This document shows positions 36,455-44,490 of a stretch of 53,889 bases of DNA, piece after piece. The translations under genes and the position numbers were made by a program. Each line of letters begins with the position of its first letter. Position 1 is the stretch's first letter. The DNA comes from Gammaproteobacteria bacterium (lineage in GTDB: Bacteria > Pseudomonadota > Gammaproteobacteria > Pseudomonadales > Oceanobacteraceae): contig JABXIK010000063.1 in the NCBI GenBank assembly GCA_013373125.1, forward strand, positions 1 to 53,889, written 5' to 3'. A model generated the notes under the pieces. It saw only the letters and a list, made by a program, of their open reading frames with translations. It was not told the DNA's origin and searched no databases.

Positions 36455-37579
36455 ATGATTTATATAAAAGACAACCAAGCCTTAGCACAAGCGGCCAAGC
36501 AATGGCTTGATTTACCCCGTATCGCTCTAGACAGTGAGTTCATGCGCGTAGATACGTTTTTCCCAAAGCTTGCCTTAATTCAAGTAAATGATGGCTCAGA
36601 CACGTATTTAATTGATCCATTAGCCATAGATAATTGGGAGCCCTTACAGGCCGTTTTTACCTGTAAAACCTGTGTGAAAGTGTTGCACAGCCCAAGCGAA
36701 GACTTTGATGCCTTTTTTCACAATCTAGGTGTGTTACCTGAACCCATGATGGATACCCAATTGGCGGCCTCTATGGCCAGTCTAGGTGGCATTATGGGGT
36801 ATCAAAAGCTGGTAAAGGCGCTGTTAAATGTGGAGCTGGAAAAGGGCGAAACACGCAGTGATTGGTTGCAACGTCCATTGAGTGAAAATCAGCTTCATTA
36901 TGCTGCTGACGACGTGGAATATTTGTTACCCATGGCTCAGATGCTGGAAGAAAAATTAAGTGCTCAAGGGCGTTGGGAATGGCTGTTAGAAGACTGCCAA
37001 CAAGTGCTACAAGATTGGCGAGAGACCCAAGAAGCGGGCTACTCGTACGAGCGCATTAAAAAAGCGTGGATGCTAAAAGGTCATCAATTAAACGTGTTGA
37101 GTCAGCTGGTGGATTGGCGTGAGCAACGCTGTAAAACCGTTAACATTCCTCGTGGACATTTGCTAAGCGACCCTCTGTTGATGGAATTAGCCACACGCTT
37201 GCCACAAAGCAGTAAGCAACTATCTTCTATAAAGGGCATTCGTCAAGCCACGGTGAGAAAAGAAGGTGAGCAAATCATTCAGTTAATTCAAGCGTGTAAA
37301 GATACGCCGAAAGAGGAATGGCCGCCTCGAATGGATCGACCTTTATCGCAAAATGCCGGTGAGTGGTTTAAGAAAATGCGCCGTCAAATTGATAAAATTG
37401 CGGAGCAATTAGACGTACCACCAGAATTACTGGCCCGTAAAAAACAGTTGGAAGCCATGCTGCGAGAGGGTTATCCAAATGGGCCGTTTACCGTACCCGC
37501 AGCACTTCAAGGATGGCGAGAAAAGGTAGTGGGTGAGCCACTATTAGATGTGTTAAATCAGCTATCAAAGCAATCCTAA
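36455..37579 (+). CDS. rnd: Ribonuclease D
   Basis: 3'-5' exoribonuclease that trims tRNA and other small RNA precursors. The 374-residue length equals E. coli RNase D (375). DEDD residues are visible: Asp26 and Glu28 in IALDSEFMR, Asp in HSPSEDFDAF, and the terminal motif YAADDVEYL. Two HRDC domains occupy the C-terminal half. The ATG at 36455 is chosen because AAGG at 36446-36449 lies 5 bases ahead and because this start matches the family; the frame extends upstream only through a TTG overlapping recR. Confidence 0.95.
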   Translation: MIYIKDNQALAQAAKQWLDLPRIALDSEFMRVDTFFPKLALIQVNDGSDTYLIDPLAIDNWEPLQAVFTCKTCVKVLHSPSEDFDAFFHNLGVLPEPMMDTQLAASMASLGGIMGYQKLVKALLNVELEKGETRSDWLQRPLSENQLHYAADDVEYLLPMAQMLEEKLSAQGRWEWLLEDCQQVLQDWRETQEAGYSYERIKKAWMLKGHQLNVLSQLVDWREQRCKTVNIPRGHLLSDPLLMELATRLPQSSKQLSSIKGIRQATVRKEGEQIIQLIQACKDTPKEEWPPRMDRPLSQNAGEWFKKMRRQIDKIAEQLDVPPELLARKKQLEAMLREGYPNGPFTVPAALQGWREKVVGEPLLDVLNQLSKQS

Positions 37580-37592
37580 ACGAGTTCAAGTG

Positions 37593-37892
37593 ATGAAAAA
37601 ACGATTACTCACCGTATGGTCTAGTCCAAAGAAAGATGAAATGTATTTGTACACAGATCGTCTTGAAGGGCTAAAGCGTGTACCCAAAGAATTGTTAGAA
37701 ATTTTTGGAACACCAAAAGAAGTTATGGGCCTGCCATTAAGTGAAGATAAACCACTTGGTCGTGCAGATGCCAAGCAAGTTTTAAATGATATCCTTACCA
37801 AAGGCTTTTATTTGCAAATGCCGCCGGTGCGTGATGATTATATGTTGGATTTGTATAAAGATACGTCGGCTAAGTATACCGACATTCTGTAG
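37593..37892 (+). CDS. ycgL: YcgL domain protein (UPF0745)
   Basis: A 99-residue protein of the YcgL family, a small alpha/beta protein of unknown function usually encoded after rnd in gammaproteobacteria. The conserved features are KDEMYLYTDRLEGLKRVPKE (about 15-34), the FGTPKEVMGLPLSEDKPLGR loop and a C-terminal GFYLQMPP segment. The frame also allows a GTG immediately before the ATG; I use the ATG. It is 13 bases after rnd, so part of the same unit. Confidence 0.93.
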   Translation: MKKRLLTVWSSPKKDEMYLYTDRLEGLKRVPKELLEIFGTPKEVMGLPLSEDKPLGRADAKQVLNDILTKGFYLQMPPVRDDYMLDLYKDTSAKYTDIL

Positions 37893-38135
37893 AAGCTAGT
37901 TACATTGCTTAAGCTGTGTTGAAAATCATTGTTAAAACGAGTCATTGGTAATACACCAACTCCTATTTTAAAATAAATTTCGCCTTGCTTAAGCGGCTTC
38001 ACTGACGCTGCTTCTATTAGCCATTGCCTGAAAATATAGATGATGGCAAAAGAAAACCGCTTATCCTGACCGGTCTGGGATGAACGAAATCGTTTAAGTA
38101 TCATTACTAATTTAACTGAAGATAGGTTTATAACC
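37893..38135. other. Gap between ycgL and ycgN
   Basis: A 243-base stretch without convincing gene, terminator or RNA. It is AT-rich and could hold a promoter for ycgN. Confidence 0.4.
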
Positions 38136-38582
38136 ATGGCCAAAAAAGAATTACCGTTTTGGCAAACCAAAACCTTACAAGAAATGAGTAAGGAAGAATG
38201 GGAAAGCCTGTGTGATGGTTGTGCTAAGTGCTGCTTGCATAAATTGGAAGACGAAGACACAGGCGAAGTGCATTACACCGAAATCGTTTGTCGTTATTTA
38301 GATCGAGAAACGTGTAATTGCACTGAGTATAAACGCCGTCAAGAGCTGGTACCAAACTGTGTGTGGTTGAAACCAGAAGATGTGACAGAGTTTCATTGGT
38401 TGCCCTCTAGTTGTTCTTATCGGTTAATCAGTGAAGGCAAGCCATTACCAAAATGGCACCACTTGCGCAGCGGCGATAAAAATTTAATTCATAAACGTAA
38501 TCAGTCTATGCGTCGTAAAGGCATTCCGGACGATAAAATTCCGGAAGAAGACTGGCAAGATCATATTATTTGGATGGAATAA
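38136..38582 (+). CDS. ycgN: YcgN family cysteine cluster protein (UPF0260)
   Basis: A 148-residue protein of the YcgN/YkgJ group. The family cysteine motif is CDGCAKCCLHKL (about 27-38), followed by CRYLDRETCNCTEY (about 52-65) and two further Cys (CVWL, SSCSYR), together proposed to bind zinc or an iron-sulfur cluster. The C-terminal segment ends in IPEEDWQDHIIWME as in its relatives. The context rnd-ycgL-ycgN is conserved in gammaproteobacteria, which supports the call; the biological role is unknown. The small membrane protein gene begins 2 bases after its stop. Confidence 0.93.
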   Translation: MAKKELPFWQTKTLQEMSKEEWESLCDGCAKCCLHKLEDEDTGEVHYTEIVCRYLDRETCNCTEYKRRQELVPNCVWLKPEDVTEFHWLPSSCSYRLISEGKPLPKWHHLRSGDKNLIHKRNQSMRRKGIPDDKIPEEDWQDHIIWME

Positions 38583-38584
38583 TC

Positions 38585-38935
38585 ATGGCGTATTACGATA
38601 CTTATCAATGGGCTTGGGTTGCATATTTTTTAGCGGCTGTCGGTATGTATTATGTGGTCATTAAATTTACCAAGTATTGGGTAAATTTGGATGTTAAGAA
38701 TTATGCGCGCATGATCAGTGCAGTAATCTTGTTTACACCGGCCAGTCATTCTTTAGATGGCATAAGTGCTATTGCACCTGCGTATATTGTGTTGCTGGGT
38801 GAATTGCTGACCAATGGTGTGGTGGCTTCTCTGCAAGGGTTAATTCCTTTATTACTGGCGCTATTGATAGGTGCCATTGCATTGGCAATACAAGCGTCCA
38901 TAAACAGCAAAATTGCACAGTATAAAAATAAATAG
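38585..38935 (+). CDS. Small integral membrane protein of unknown function
   Basis: A 116-residue protein with a short N-terminal polar start, a hydrophobic helix at about 10-27, a second hydrophobic region about 45-75 and a strong C-terminal helix about 84-105, ending in a basic tail NSKIAQYKNK. I do not recognise a family. The ATG at 38585 is chosen, with GGA of the preceding ycgN end acting as Shine-Dalgarno. Placement between ycgN and the DUF6164 gene with almost no spacing indicates one operon. Confidence 0.75.
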   Translation: MAYYDTYQWAWVAYFLAAVGMYYVVIKFTKYWVNLDVKNYARMISAVILFTPASHSLDGISAIAPAYIVLLGELLTNGVVASLQGLIPLLLALLIGAIALAIQASINSKIAQYKNK

Positions 38936-38945
38936 TTTGTAATTT

Positions 38946-39314
38946 ATGGCTGCTCTATTACTCAGATTAAAAAACGTTCCTGAAGATGAATATCAGGACG
39001 TTTGCGCATTGCTTGAAAAACACGACATTGCATTTTATGAAACCAATGTGGGGTTTTGGGGTGTGGGCATGGCGGCGATTTGGCTGCAGGACAAAGACCA
39101 ATTAGCCCAAGCGCATGACATACTCAATGAGTATATGCAGACTCGACAAGCCAGCGTGCAAGCGGAATACGAAAAAGCTAAACAACTGGGCCAGGTGCGT
39201 ACCTTACTCTCGACCTTTCTGCAGCAGCCAATCACATTTGTGCTTTATGTGGCGGCTATTCTCGGCATCCTCACCTTATCGCTATTACCGTTTTTAGGAC
39301 TAGCAACGAACTAG
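38946..39314 (+). CDS. DUF6164 family protein
   Basis: A 122-residue protein with a soluble N-terminal domain (RLKNVPEDEYQDVCALLEKH, then FYETNVGFWGVGMAAIWL) resembling the fold of small signal-transducing ferredoxin-like domains, and one or two membrane helices at the C-terminus (about 95-118). The pattern fits the DUF6164 family of unknown function. No clear Shine-Dalgarno sequence is seen, so translation may be coupled to the preceding gene, 10 bases away. Its stop shares the CTAG tetranucleotide with the convergent neighbour's stop. Confidence 0.8.
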   Translation: MAALLLRLKNVPEDEYQDVCALLEKHDIAFYETNVGFWGVGMAAIWLQDKDQLAQAHDILNEYMQTRQASVQAEYEKAKQLGQVRTLLSTFLQQPITFVLYVAAILGILTLSLLPFLGLATN

Positions 39315-39646
39315 TGACGTTTCTTGTTTAGCGGATTTTTTACTGGGTCCGCTTTCATGGATGACAATACCGTGACTTCCTGTGATCGAGGTGTGCGAAT
39401 GCAGTTTTTACAGCTGCAATCCAACTTATGACCATTTGAATTTAAGGGGGCGCTGTCAAAATCCAAAATAAAATCATCCGAAAATTCTGAGCTAGTATCG
39501 GCTTTTTTCTTTTTCGATGGCGAGGTAGTTGTGCCAGCGTGTTGCATAATCGCTTGAGTCAGGGTTGGGATACCGGATTCTTTCCAGGTGATGTTTTTTA
39601 AACTCAAGTTGCGCTGAATTTGTTTTTGTAATTGTTTTTGGTCCAT
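39311..39646 (-). CDS. Small protein with a CSCKNC motif, unknown function
   Basis: A 111-residue protein that I do not recognise. It has a charged N-terminal helix (DQKQLQKQIQRNLSLKNITW), a low-complexity Ser/Lys linker with SKKKKAD, and a C-terminal motif CSCKNCIRT (about 78-86) that could bind a metal. There is no signal peptide. The ATG at 39646 is chosen since TTAGGA lies about 8 bases ahead; longer starts exist in the same frame. It overlaps the convergent DUF6164 gene by 4 bases. Confidence 0.6.
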   Translation of the reverse strand: MDQKQLQKQIQRNLSLKNITWKESGIPTLTQAIMQHAGTTTSPSKKKKADTSSEFSDDFILDFDSAPLNSNGHKLDCSCKNCIRTPRSQEVTVLSSMKADPVKNPLNKKRH

Positions 39647-39806
39647 ATCAGTCATCCTAACGTCATGCACGATGGGGCAGACCTTAGGGCTTTTTGCAGG
39701 AAAAGGCATGGTACTTTTGCCTTAAAAAGATCGGTCAAAAGCGCCTTGCTGATGAAAATTTGAACCGGTTCAAATAGTGACCAGTGGTTCACAGTATGCC
39801 GCTGGA

Positions 39807-39840
39807 ATAAAAAAGCCAGCGTAAGAAAGTTGGCTGGCTT
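39807..39840 (-). terminator. Intrinsic terminator of dsbD
   Basis: On the minus strand AAGCCAGC and GCTGGCTT (39833-39840 with 39813-39820) form an 8-base stem with a 12-base loop, followed by a T-run, 26 bases past the dsbD stop. Confidence 0.85.
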
Positions 39841-39865
39841 GGTGACATAAAAAATTGTTGAAAGG

Positions 39866-41650
39866 CTACAGTGCTTTAGCTTTTGCTAAATGTTGCTCAA
39901 AGGTGGATTTATCTACTTCACCAACTATACGTAGTTCAGTTAACTCTTTCCCGTCTTTGAAAAACAACACCCCAGGTGGGCCGAATAGTCCAAAGTGATT
40001 GAGCAGGTCTAATTGATCGTCTGTATTAGCCGTCATATCTAATTGGATAAAACGCACATCAGACATCTTAGCTTGCACGTCCGCTTGGCTAAATATTTCA
40101 CTATCCATAATCTTACAGGCAATACACCAGTCGGCGTAGAAATCCAATATGGCAATTTGGTTAGCCTTGTTGGCATCAAGCAGAGCCTGCTCAAATTGTG
40201 TTTGAGTGGTGATGCGTGTAGCGTCATGACTACTCGCTGGTTCACGGCTTATGGCTTGAGCCACCGAACTCATTTGCCCCATATGGGCTAGAGGTTGTAG
40301 TGGGTTGGTCTGGCCTGACGCGGCACCAATGATTAATAGGGCGCCATAAAAACTCATAATCAATCCGAAAGATTTGAATAATCGTCCCCAACCTTGAGTG
40401 CCATGCTCGAATGCCCCTAGGTACACACCACTGCCAATCAGTAAGGTTGCCCATAGCATCATGGTGACGCTGGCCGGAACTATGCGTTCAAGTAACCAAA
40501 TGGCCACACCCAACAGGGCCACACCAAAGACGCTTTTTACTGCATTCATCCACATGCCAGCTTTAGGCAGGAATTTCGAACCTCCGGTACCAATCAAAAT
40601 TAGGGGCAAACCCATGCCTAGACCTAAGGCTAAGAGTGCAGCACCGCCTAGTAATGCATCCCCAGTAGTGGAGATATACACCAAGGTGCCCGCTAAAGGC
40701 GCGCTCACACATGGGCTTACCACTAAAGCCGATAGCACACCCATGATGGCCACACTGATTAACTGGCCACCTTGTTGTTTTTGGTTCCAATTGTTGAGCT
40801 TGTCTTGCAAGGCTCTTGGAAGTTGTAACTCATAGAAACCAAACATGGCTAAAGACAACACCACAAACACAGCAGCAAAACTGCCTAGAACCCATGGGCT
40901 TTGTAAATACAACTGAATGTTTGCTTTGGCACCAAAATACCCCACTAGTACCCCAGCTGTGGCATAGGCTAAAGCCATGGCAACGACATAAGTTAAGGAC
41001 ATAACAAACGCTTTGCGTGTGGTGATGGACTCACCTTGGCCCACGATGATGCTGGATAGAATCGGAATCATAGGGAACACACAAGGAGTAAAGGCTAGAC
41101 CTACTCCAAGGGCAAAGAAGATCAACATTTGCCAAACTAAGCTTCCAGATTGCAAAAGAGCCGTAATGGATGACACATCTTCACTGTTGACGCTTGTCGC
41201 ATCAGTTTGTTGAGCTGTGCTATCACTTATGGGCGCTATACTCATGTTGGTTAAATCTAATGTGCGAGTTTGCGGCGGATAGCATAACCCAGCTTCGGCA
41301 CAGCCCTGATAGGTGAGTTTAATTGGGCTGGATGAAAGCGTTGATGTGGTGAGATTCAATTGGTGTTTAAAAATCTGCACCTGACCAAAATATTCGTCTT
41401 CTTTGTCTAATGGTGTTTGTACAAACTCAAGGGGAAGAGACTCACCATCTTGTTTGATGGATAAACGGGATAAATACAAATAATAACCATCTGCAATATT
41501 AAATTGAATTTGCAGTTGATCGCCCACTAGCTCGCTGTGGTAGCTAAATGCTTGATCCACAGGCAAAAATTCAGACTCATCTGCGTGACTGATGACACTG
41601 AATAGCGCCGCCGAGAGCCATACAATATAAGTAATGAGTGCTTGTTTCAT
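39866..41650 (-). CDS. dsbD: Thiol:disulfide interchange protein DsbD
   Basis: Inner membrane protein that passes electrons from cytoplasmic thioredoxin to periplasmic DsbC, CcmG and similar partners. The start at 41650 gives a clear signal peptide (about 1-23). Domain alpha: Cys117 and Cys123 in CAEAGLCYPP. Membrane domain beta with eight helices: Cys190 in AFTPCVFPMIP and Cys314 in VSPCVSAPLAG. Domain gamma: thioredoxin motif WCIAC (Cys509, Cys512). All six essential cysteines are present. It is divergent from the TlpA-like operon, with a PmrA/QseB-type repeat in between. The length of 594 is normal. Confidence 0.96.
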   Translation of the reverse strand: MKQALITYIVWLSAALFSVISHADESEFLPVDQAFSYHSELVGDQLQIQFNIADGYYLYLSRLSIKQDGESLPLEFVQTPLDKEDEYFGQVQIFKHQLNLTTSTLSSSPIKLTYQGCAEAGLCYPPQTRTLDLTNMSIAPISDSTAQQTDATSVNSEDVSSITALLQSGSLVWQMLIFFALGVGLAFTPCVFPMIPILSSIIVGQGESITTRKAFVMSLTYVVAMALAYATAGVLVGYFGAKANIQLYLQSPWVLGSFAAVFVVLSLAMFGFYELQLPRALQDKLNNWNQKQQGGQLISVAIMGVLSALVVSPCVSAPLAGTLVYISTTGDALLGGAALLALGLGMGLPLILIGTGGSKFLPKAGMWMNAVKSVFGVALLGVAIWLLERIVPASVTMMLWATLLIGSGVYLGAFEHGTQGWGRLFKSFGLIMSFYGALLIIGAASGQTNPLQPLAHMGQMSSVAQAISREPASSHDATRITTQTQFEQALLDANKANQIAILDFYADWCIACKIMDSEIFSQADVQAKMSDVRFIQLDMTANTDDQLDLLNHFGLFGPPGVLFFKDGKELTELRIVGEVDKSTFEQHLAKAKAL

Positions 41651-41696
41651 AAAAACGCTCCATTTATTTGATACAAGCATGATAATTCTGTAAATG

Positions 41697-41712
41697 TTAA
41701 GGAATCCTTAAG
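41697..41712. promoter_or_regulatory. TTAAG-N6-TTAAG direct repeat, PmrA/QseB-type box
   Basis: TTAAG at 41697-41701 and again at 41708-41712, an 11-base period as bound by OmpR-family dimers (PmrA-type HTTAAD-N5-HTTAAD, with one mismatch). The core TTAAGGA-A-TCCTTAA is also an inverted repeat. It lies about 45 bases from both divergent starts (dsbD and the TlpA-like gene). Confidence 0.6.
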
Positions 41713-41755
41713 ATTCACACGTCATACTAAAAAACATAAAACAAAAGGTACCCAT

Positions 41756-42229
41756 ATGAAAAAGACCATTTCCTTACTGAGCAAAGTTGTATTGTCATTG
41801 GCTTTAATGACGAGCTTACCTAGCCATGCTGAACAGTGGTTAAATAAATTTGATCTTAATCAGTATAAAAACAAAGTGGTGTATTTAGACTTTTGGGCAT
41901 CTTGGTGTGGGCCGTGTCGTAAATCCTTTCCTTGGATTAATGAAATCCAAGAAAAGTATAAAGATAAAGGTTTAGTGGTAATTGGTGTCAACTTAGATAC
42001 TGACTTAGACCAAGCAAAAGAATTCTTAAAAAATGTGCCTGCTAACTTTCGTTTATTTTCAGACCCGGATGGCAAGCTAGCTGAAAAATACAAACTAATT
42101 GGCATGCCAAGTTCATTTGTATTAGATGGCAAAGGGCAAGTGCGTCATCGCCATGTGGGTTTTAAGAAAAGCAATATTGAAGATTACGAGAAAAGCATCG
42201 TGTCTTTATTAAAAGAATTGAAAAAATAA
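41756..42229 (+). CDS. Periplasmic TlpA-like thioredoxin
   Basis: A 157-residue exported thioredoxin-fold protein. Signal peptide about 1-25 (SHA|EQ). The active site WCGPC (Cys51, Cys54) lies after VVYLDFWAS, and the cis-Pro loop is GMPSSFVLD. It is of the TlpA/ResA type, a reductant or disulfide carrier in the periplasm. AAAGGT precedes the ATG. The DUF4266 lipoprotein and DUF3570 genes follow within 25 bases each, forming one operon. DsbD, encoded divergently, is a natural electron donor. Confidence 0.9.
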   Translation: MKKTISLLSKVVLSLALMTSLPSHAEQWLNKFDLNQYKNKVVYLDFWASWCGPCRKSFPWINEIQEKYKDKGLVVIGVNLDTDLDQAKEFLKNVPANFRLFSDPDGKLAEKYKLIGMPSSFVLDGKGQVRHRHVGFKKSNIEDYEKSIVSLLKELKK

Positions 42230-42252
42230 ACATTTAAGTATTTGGAGCGTGT

Positions 42253-42471
42253 ATGAAAGTCATGACCTCAATCTTGTTGTTAGCGGTTGTCTTGCTATCT
42301 GGATGCAGCTCATTAGGTGTCAAGCCTTGGGAGCGCGATATCTTAGCAAGAGACGATATGGCATTGGATAACGCACCGATGGACAGTGGGTTTGATGATC
42401 ACATTTACTTCAGTAAAGAAGCCAGCAGCGGCGGTAAGAGTTTTGGTGGCGGCGGTTGTGGTTGTAATTAA
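42253..42471 (+). CDS. DUF4266 family small lipoprotein
   Basis: A 72-residue lipoprotein: signal peptide ending LLSGC (lipid Cys18). The mature part has VKPWERDILARDDMALD (about 23-39), the family signature, and a Gly-rich C-terminus ending GGGGCGCN with two further cysteines. DUF4266 genes are usually found with DUF3570 and often with ApbE flavin transferase. GGAGC precedes the ATG. It is the middle gene of the TlpA-like/DUF4266/DUF3570 operon. The cysteine tail may be a substrate of the thioredoxin-like neighbour; inference. Confidence 0.9.
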   Translation: MKVMTSILLLAVVLLSGCSSLGVKPWERDILARDDMALDNAPMDSGFDDHIYFSKEASSGGKSFGGGGCGCN

Positions 42472-42505
42472 GCATCTGTCTATCGAATGAGAATTGAGGT
42501 TAATT

Positions 42506-43759
42506 ATGCAGTCTAAAAAGAACAAAGCAGGAAAAGCGAAGAATATTCGCGGTCTATTGAGTACCGCTACCGGATGTTTGTTAGGAGCCAGTGCCGGAGC
42601 ACAGGCCAATTCTATGGCGGGCTGGGATGCGGATGTGGCCGTATTAATATATAACGAAACGGATCGCGTCAGTGCGTTTGAACCAGCCATTTCGTTAAAG
42701 AAAACCTATGATGATGAAAGCGTTCTAGGTATTAAGTTTGTTTACGATGCATTAACCGGTGCGTCACATAATGGCGCCGCCGAAAGTGACCAGGTACAAA
42801 CCTTTACTCGACCAAGTGGTAACGGAAGTTATTCTACCGACGCGGGAGAAGTGCCATTAGATGATACCTTCCGTGACTCACGCGGTAATTTGAGTGTTAA
42901 TTATGAACAGCCAATTGGTCGGTTTAATAAAATGGTGTATGGCGGGAATGTATCGGCTGAACATGATTTTACGTCCATGGGTGCTAGCGCCACTTATTTG
43001 CATGATATGAATCAACGTAACACCACTTTGAGTGTTGGGGTGAGCTTTGAAAGCAATCAAATTAATCCTGAAGGTGGTGTGCCAGTTCCATTAACTGAAA
43101 TGCAAGCGAATACCAATACTCAATTGCGTGGTGATGACTCAGAGACACGAACCATGAGTGAAATCATGTTTGGAGTGACACAAGTGATTGATCGTTACAC
43201 TTTGGCGCAATTCAATTATGGGTTTTCTCAAAGCAGTGGTTATCACACCGATCCGTACAAAATTGTCTCTGTACTCGATAGTAATGGTGATTTGATTGCG
43301 GCAAACGGTTTAAATGGAACCTACTTGTATGAGAATCGTCCGGATAGTCGTACCAAGCAAAGCTTATATGGCAAGGTGAAACGCTATATGGGTGGTGATG
43401 TGGCGGATATTTCTTACCGTTACATGTGGGACGATTGGGATGTGGTTTCTCATACCATAGATACTCATTACCGTTTTAATTTGTCGAATAACTGGTATGT
43501 GGAGCCCCATGTGCGCTACTACCAGCAGCAAGCGGCTGAATTTTATCGCTATAGCATTACCAATACAGAAGCTGTGCCTGAATACCTAAGCGCTGATTAT
43601 CGCTTGGGTGATTTAACCGCCACAACCATTGGGGCTAAGCTAGGCTTCATGGTGGGGGAACATAAGAACAGTGTTCGCTTAGAGATGTATCAACAATCAG
43701 GAGATGAAAGCCCTGCGGATATGGATGCATTAATCTTACAATACAATGTGAGCTTCTGA
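42506..43759 (+). CDS. DUF3570 family outer-membrane-like protein
   Basis: A 417-residue exported protein. After a basic N-terminal stretch the hydrophobic signal region is GLLSTATGCLLGASAGAQA, cut near residue 36. The mature part has alternating aromatic and polar strands (for example DISYRYMWDDWDVVSH, NNWYVEPHVRYYQQQAAEFY) and ends in YNVSF, a C-terminal Phe as in outer-membrane beta-barrels. This matches DUF3570. The ATG at 42506 is chosen since GAGGT lies at 42496-42500. Role unknown; the operon suggests redox-linked envelope function. Confidence 0.88.
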   Translation: MQSKKNKAGKAKNIRGLLSTATGCLLGASAGAQANSMAGWDADVAVLIYNETDRVSAFEPAISLKKTYDDESVLGIKFVYDALTGASHNGAAESDQVQTFTRPSGNGSYSTDAGEVPLDDTFRDSRGNLSVNYEQPIGRFNKMVYGGNVSAEHDFTSMGASATYLHDMNQRNTTLSVGVSFESNQINPEGGVPVPLTEMQANTNTQLRGDDSETRTMSEIMFGVTQVIDRYTLAQFNYGFSQSSGYHTDPYKIVSVLDSNGDLIAANGLNGTYLYENRPDSRTKQSLYGKVKRYMGGDVADISYRYMWDDWDVVSHTIDTHYRFNLSNNWYVEPHVRYYQQQAAEFYRYSITNTEAVPEYLSADYRLGDLTATTIGAKLGFMVGEHKNSVRLEMYQQSGDESPADMDALILQYNVSF

Positions 43760-43768
43760 TAGATAAAG

Positions 43769-43796
43769 ATAAAAGCGGCTTGGCCGCTTTTATTGT
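43769..43796 (+). terminator. Intrinsic terminator after DUF3570
   Basis: Stem ATAAAAGCGGC (43769-43779) with GCCGCTTTTAT (43783-43793), loop TTG. It separates the operon from the two-component genes. Confidence 0.88.
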
Positions 43797-43833
43797 TTTA
43801 TACTGAACAACTTAGGGATTATTTGGATCGCAC

Positions 43834-44490
43834 ATGCGCATTTTATTACTCGAAGATGATTTGCAATTGGCTTCAGGTTTAAAGCAAAGTTTACAGTCAG
43901 AGCACTATGCACTGGATCATTTTGATCAGGTGAAATCTGCATTATCTGCAACCACACAAGAGCATTATGACTTGGTGATTTTGGATTTAGGATTACCCGA
44001 TGCGGATGGATTTACTTTTCTCCAAGGCTTTCGAAAACACCATACAAGCCCAGTATTAATACTTACCGCACGAGATGGCATTGAAGATAAAATCAAGGGC
44101 CTTGATTTAGGTGCGGATGATTATCTCGCGAAACCGTTTGATATTAACGAATTACAGGCACGAATTCGTGCATTATTAAGACGCAGCGGAGGGCGTGCCA
44201 GTAATGTTATGACTTATGAAGGCGTAGAAGTCGACCAGCAGGCCCGCACCGTTATGTATGAAGGCAAACCCGTTAACCTAGCCCGACGTGAATTTAATTT
44301 ACTTGAAGTACTGCTGCAGAATGAGGGAAAAGTCATGTCACGGGTATCGCTAGAACAAACCCTATACAGTTGGGATGACGATATCGAAAGTAATGCATTG
44401 GAAGTGCATATACATAATTTGCGCAAGAAATTATTCTCAAAATTGATCAGTACCGTACGTGGGGTGGGGTATATGGTGCCCAAGGTATGA
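43834..44490 (+). CDS. Response regulator, OmpR family (QseB/PmrA-like)
   Basis: A 218-residue response regulator. Receiver domain 1-115 with the acidic pair E7-D8-D9, phospho-acceptor Asp51 (LVILDLGLPD), Thr in LTARDG and Lys in AKPFD. The winged-helix output domain follows, ending in the typical SNALEVHIHNLRKKL ... TVRGVGYMV. Sequence style is that of QseB/PmrA regulators. The stop overlaps the kinase start (ATGA). It is adjacent to an operon whose promoter carries a TTAAG-N6-TTAAG repeat, a plausible target. Confidence 0.93.
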   Translation: MRILLLEDDLQLASGLKQSLQSEHYALDHFDQVKSALSATTQEHYDLVILDLGLPDADGFTFLQGFRKHHTSPVLILTARDGIEDKIKGLDLGADDYLAKPFDINELQARIRALLRRSGGRASNVMTYEGVEVDQQARTVMYEGKPVNLARREFNLLEVLLQNEGKVMSRVSLEQTLYSWDDDIESNALEVHIHNLRKKLFSKLISTVRGVGYMVPKV

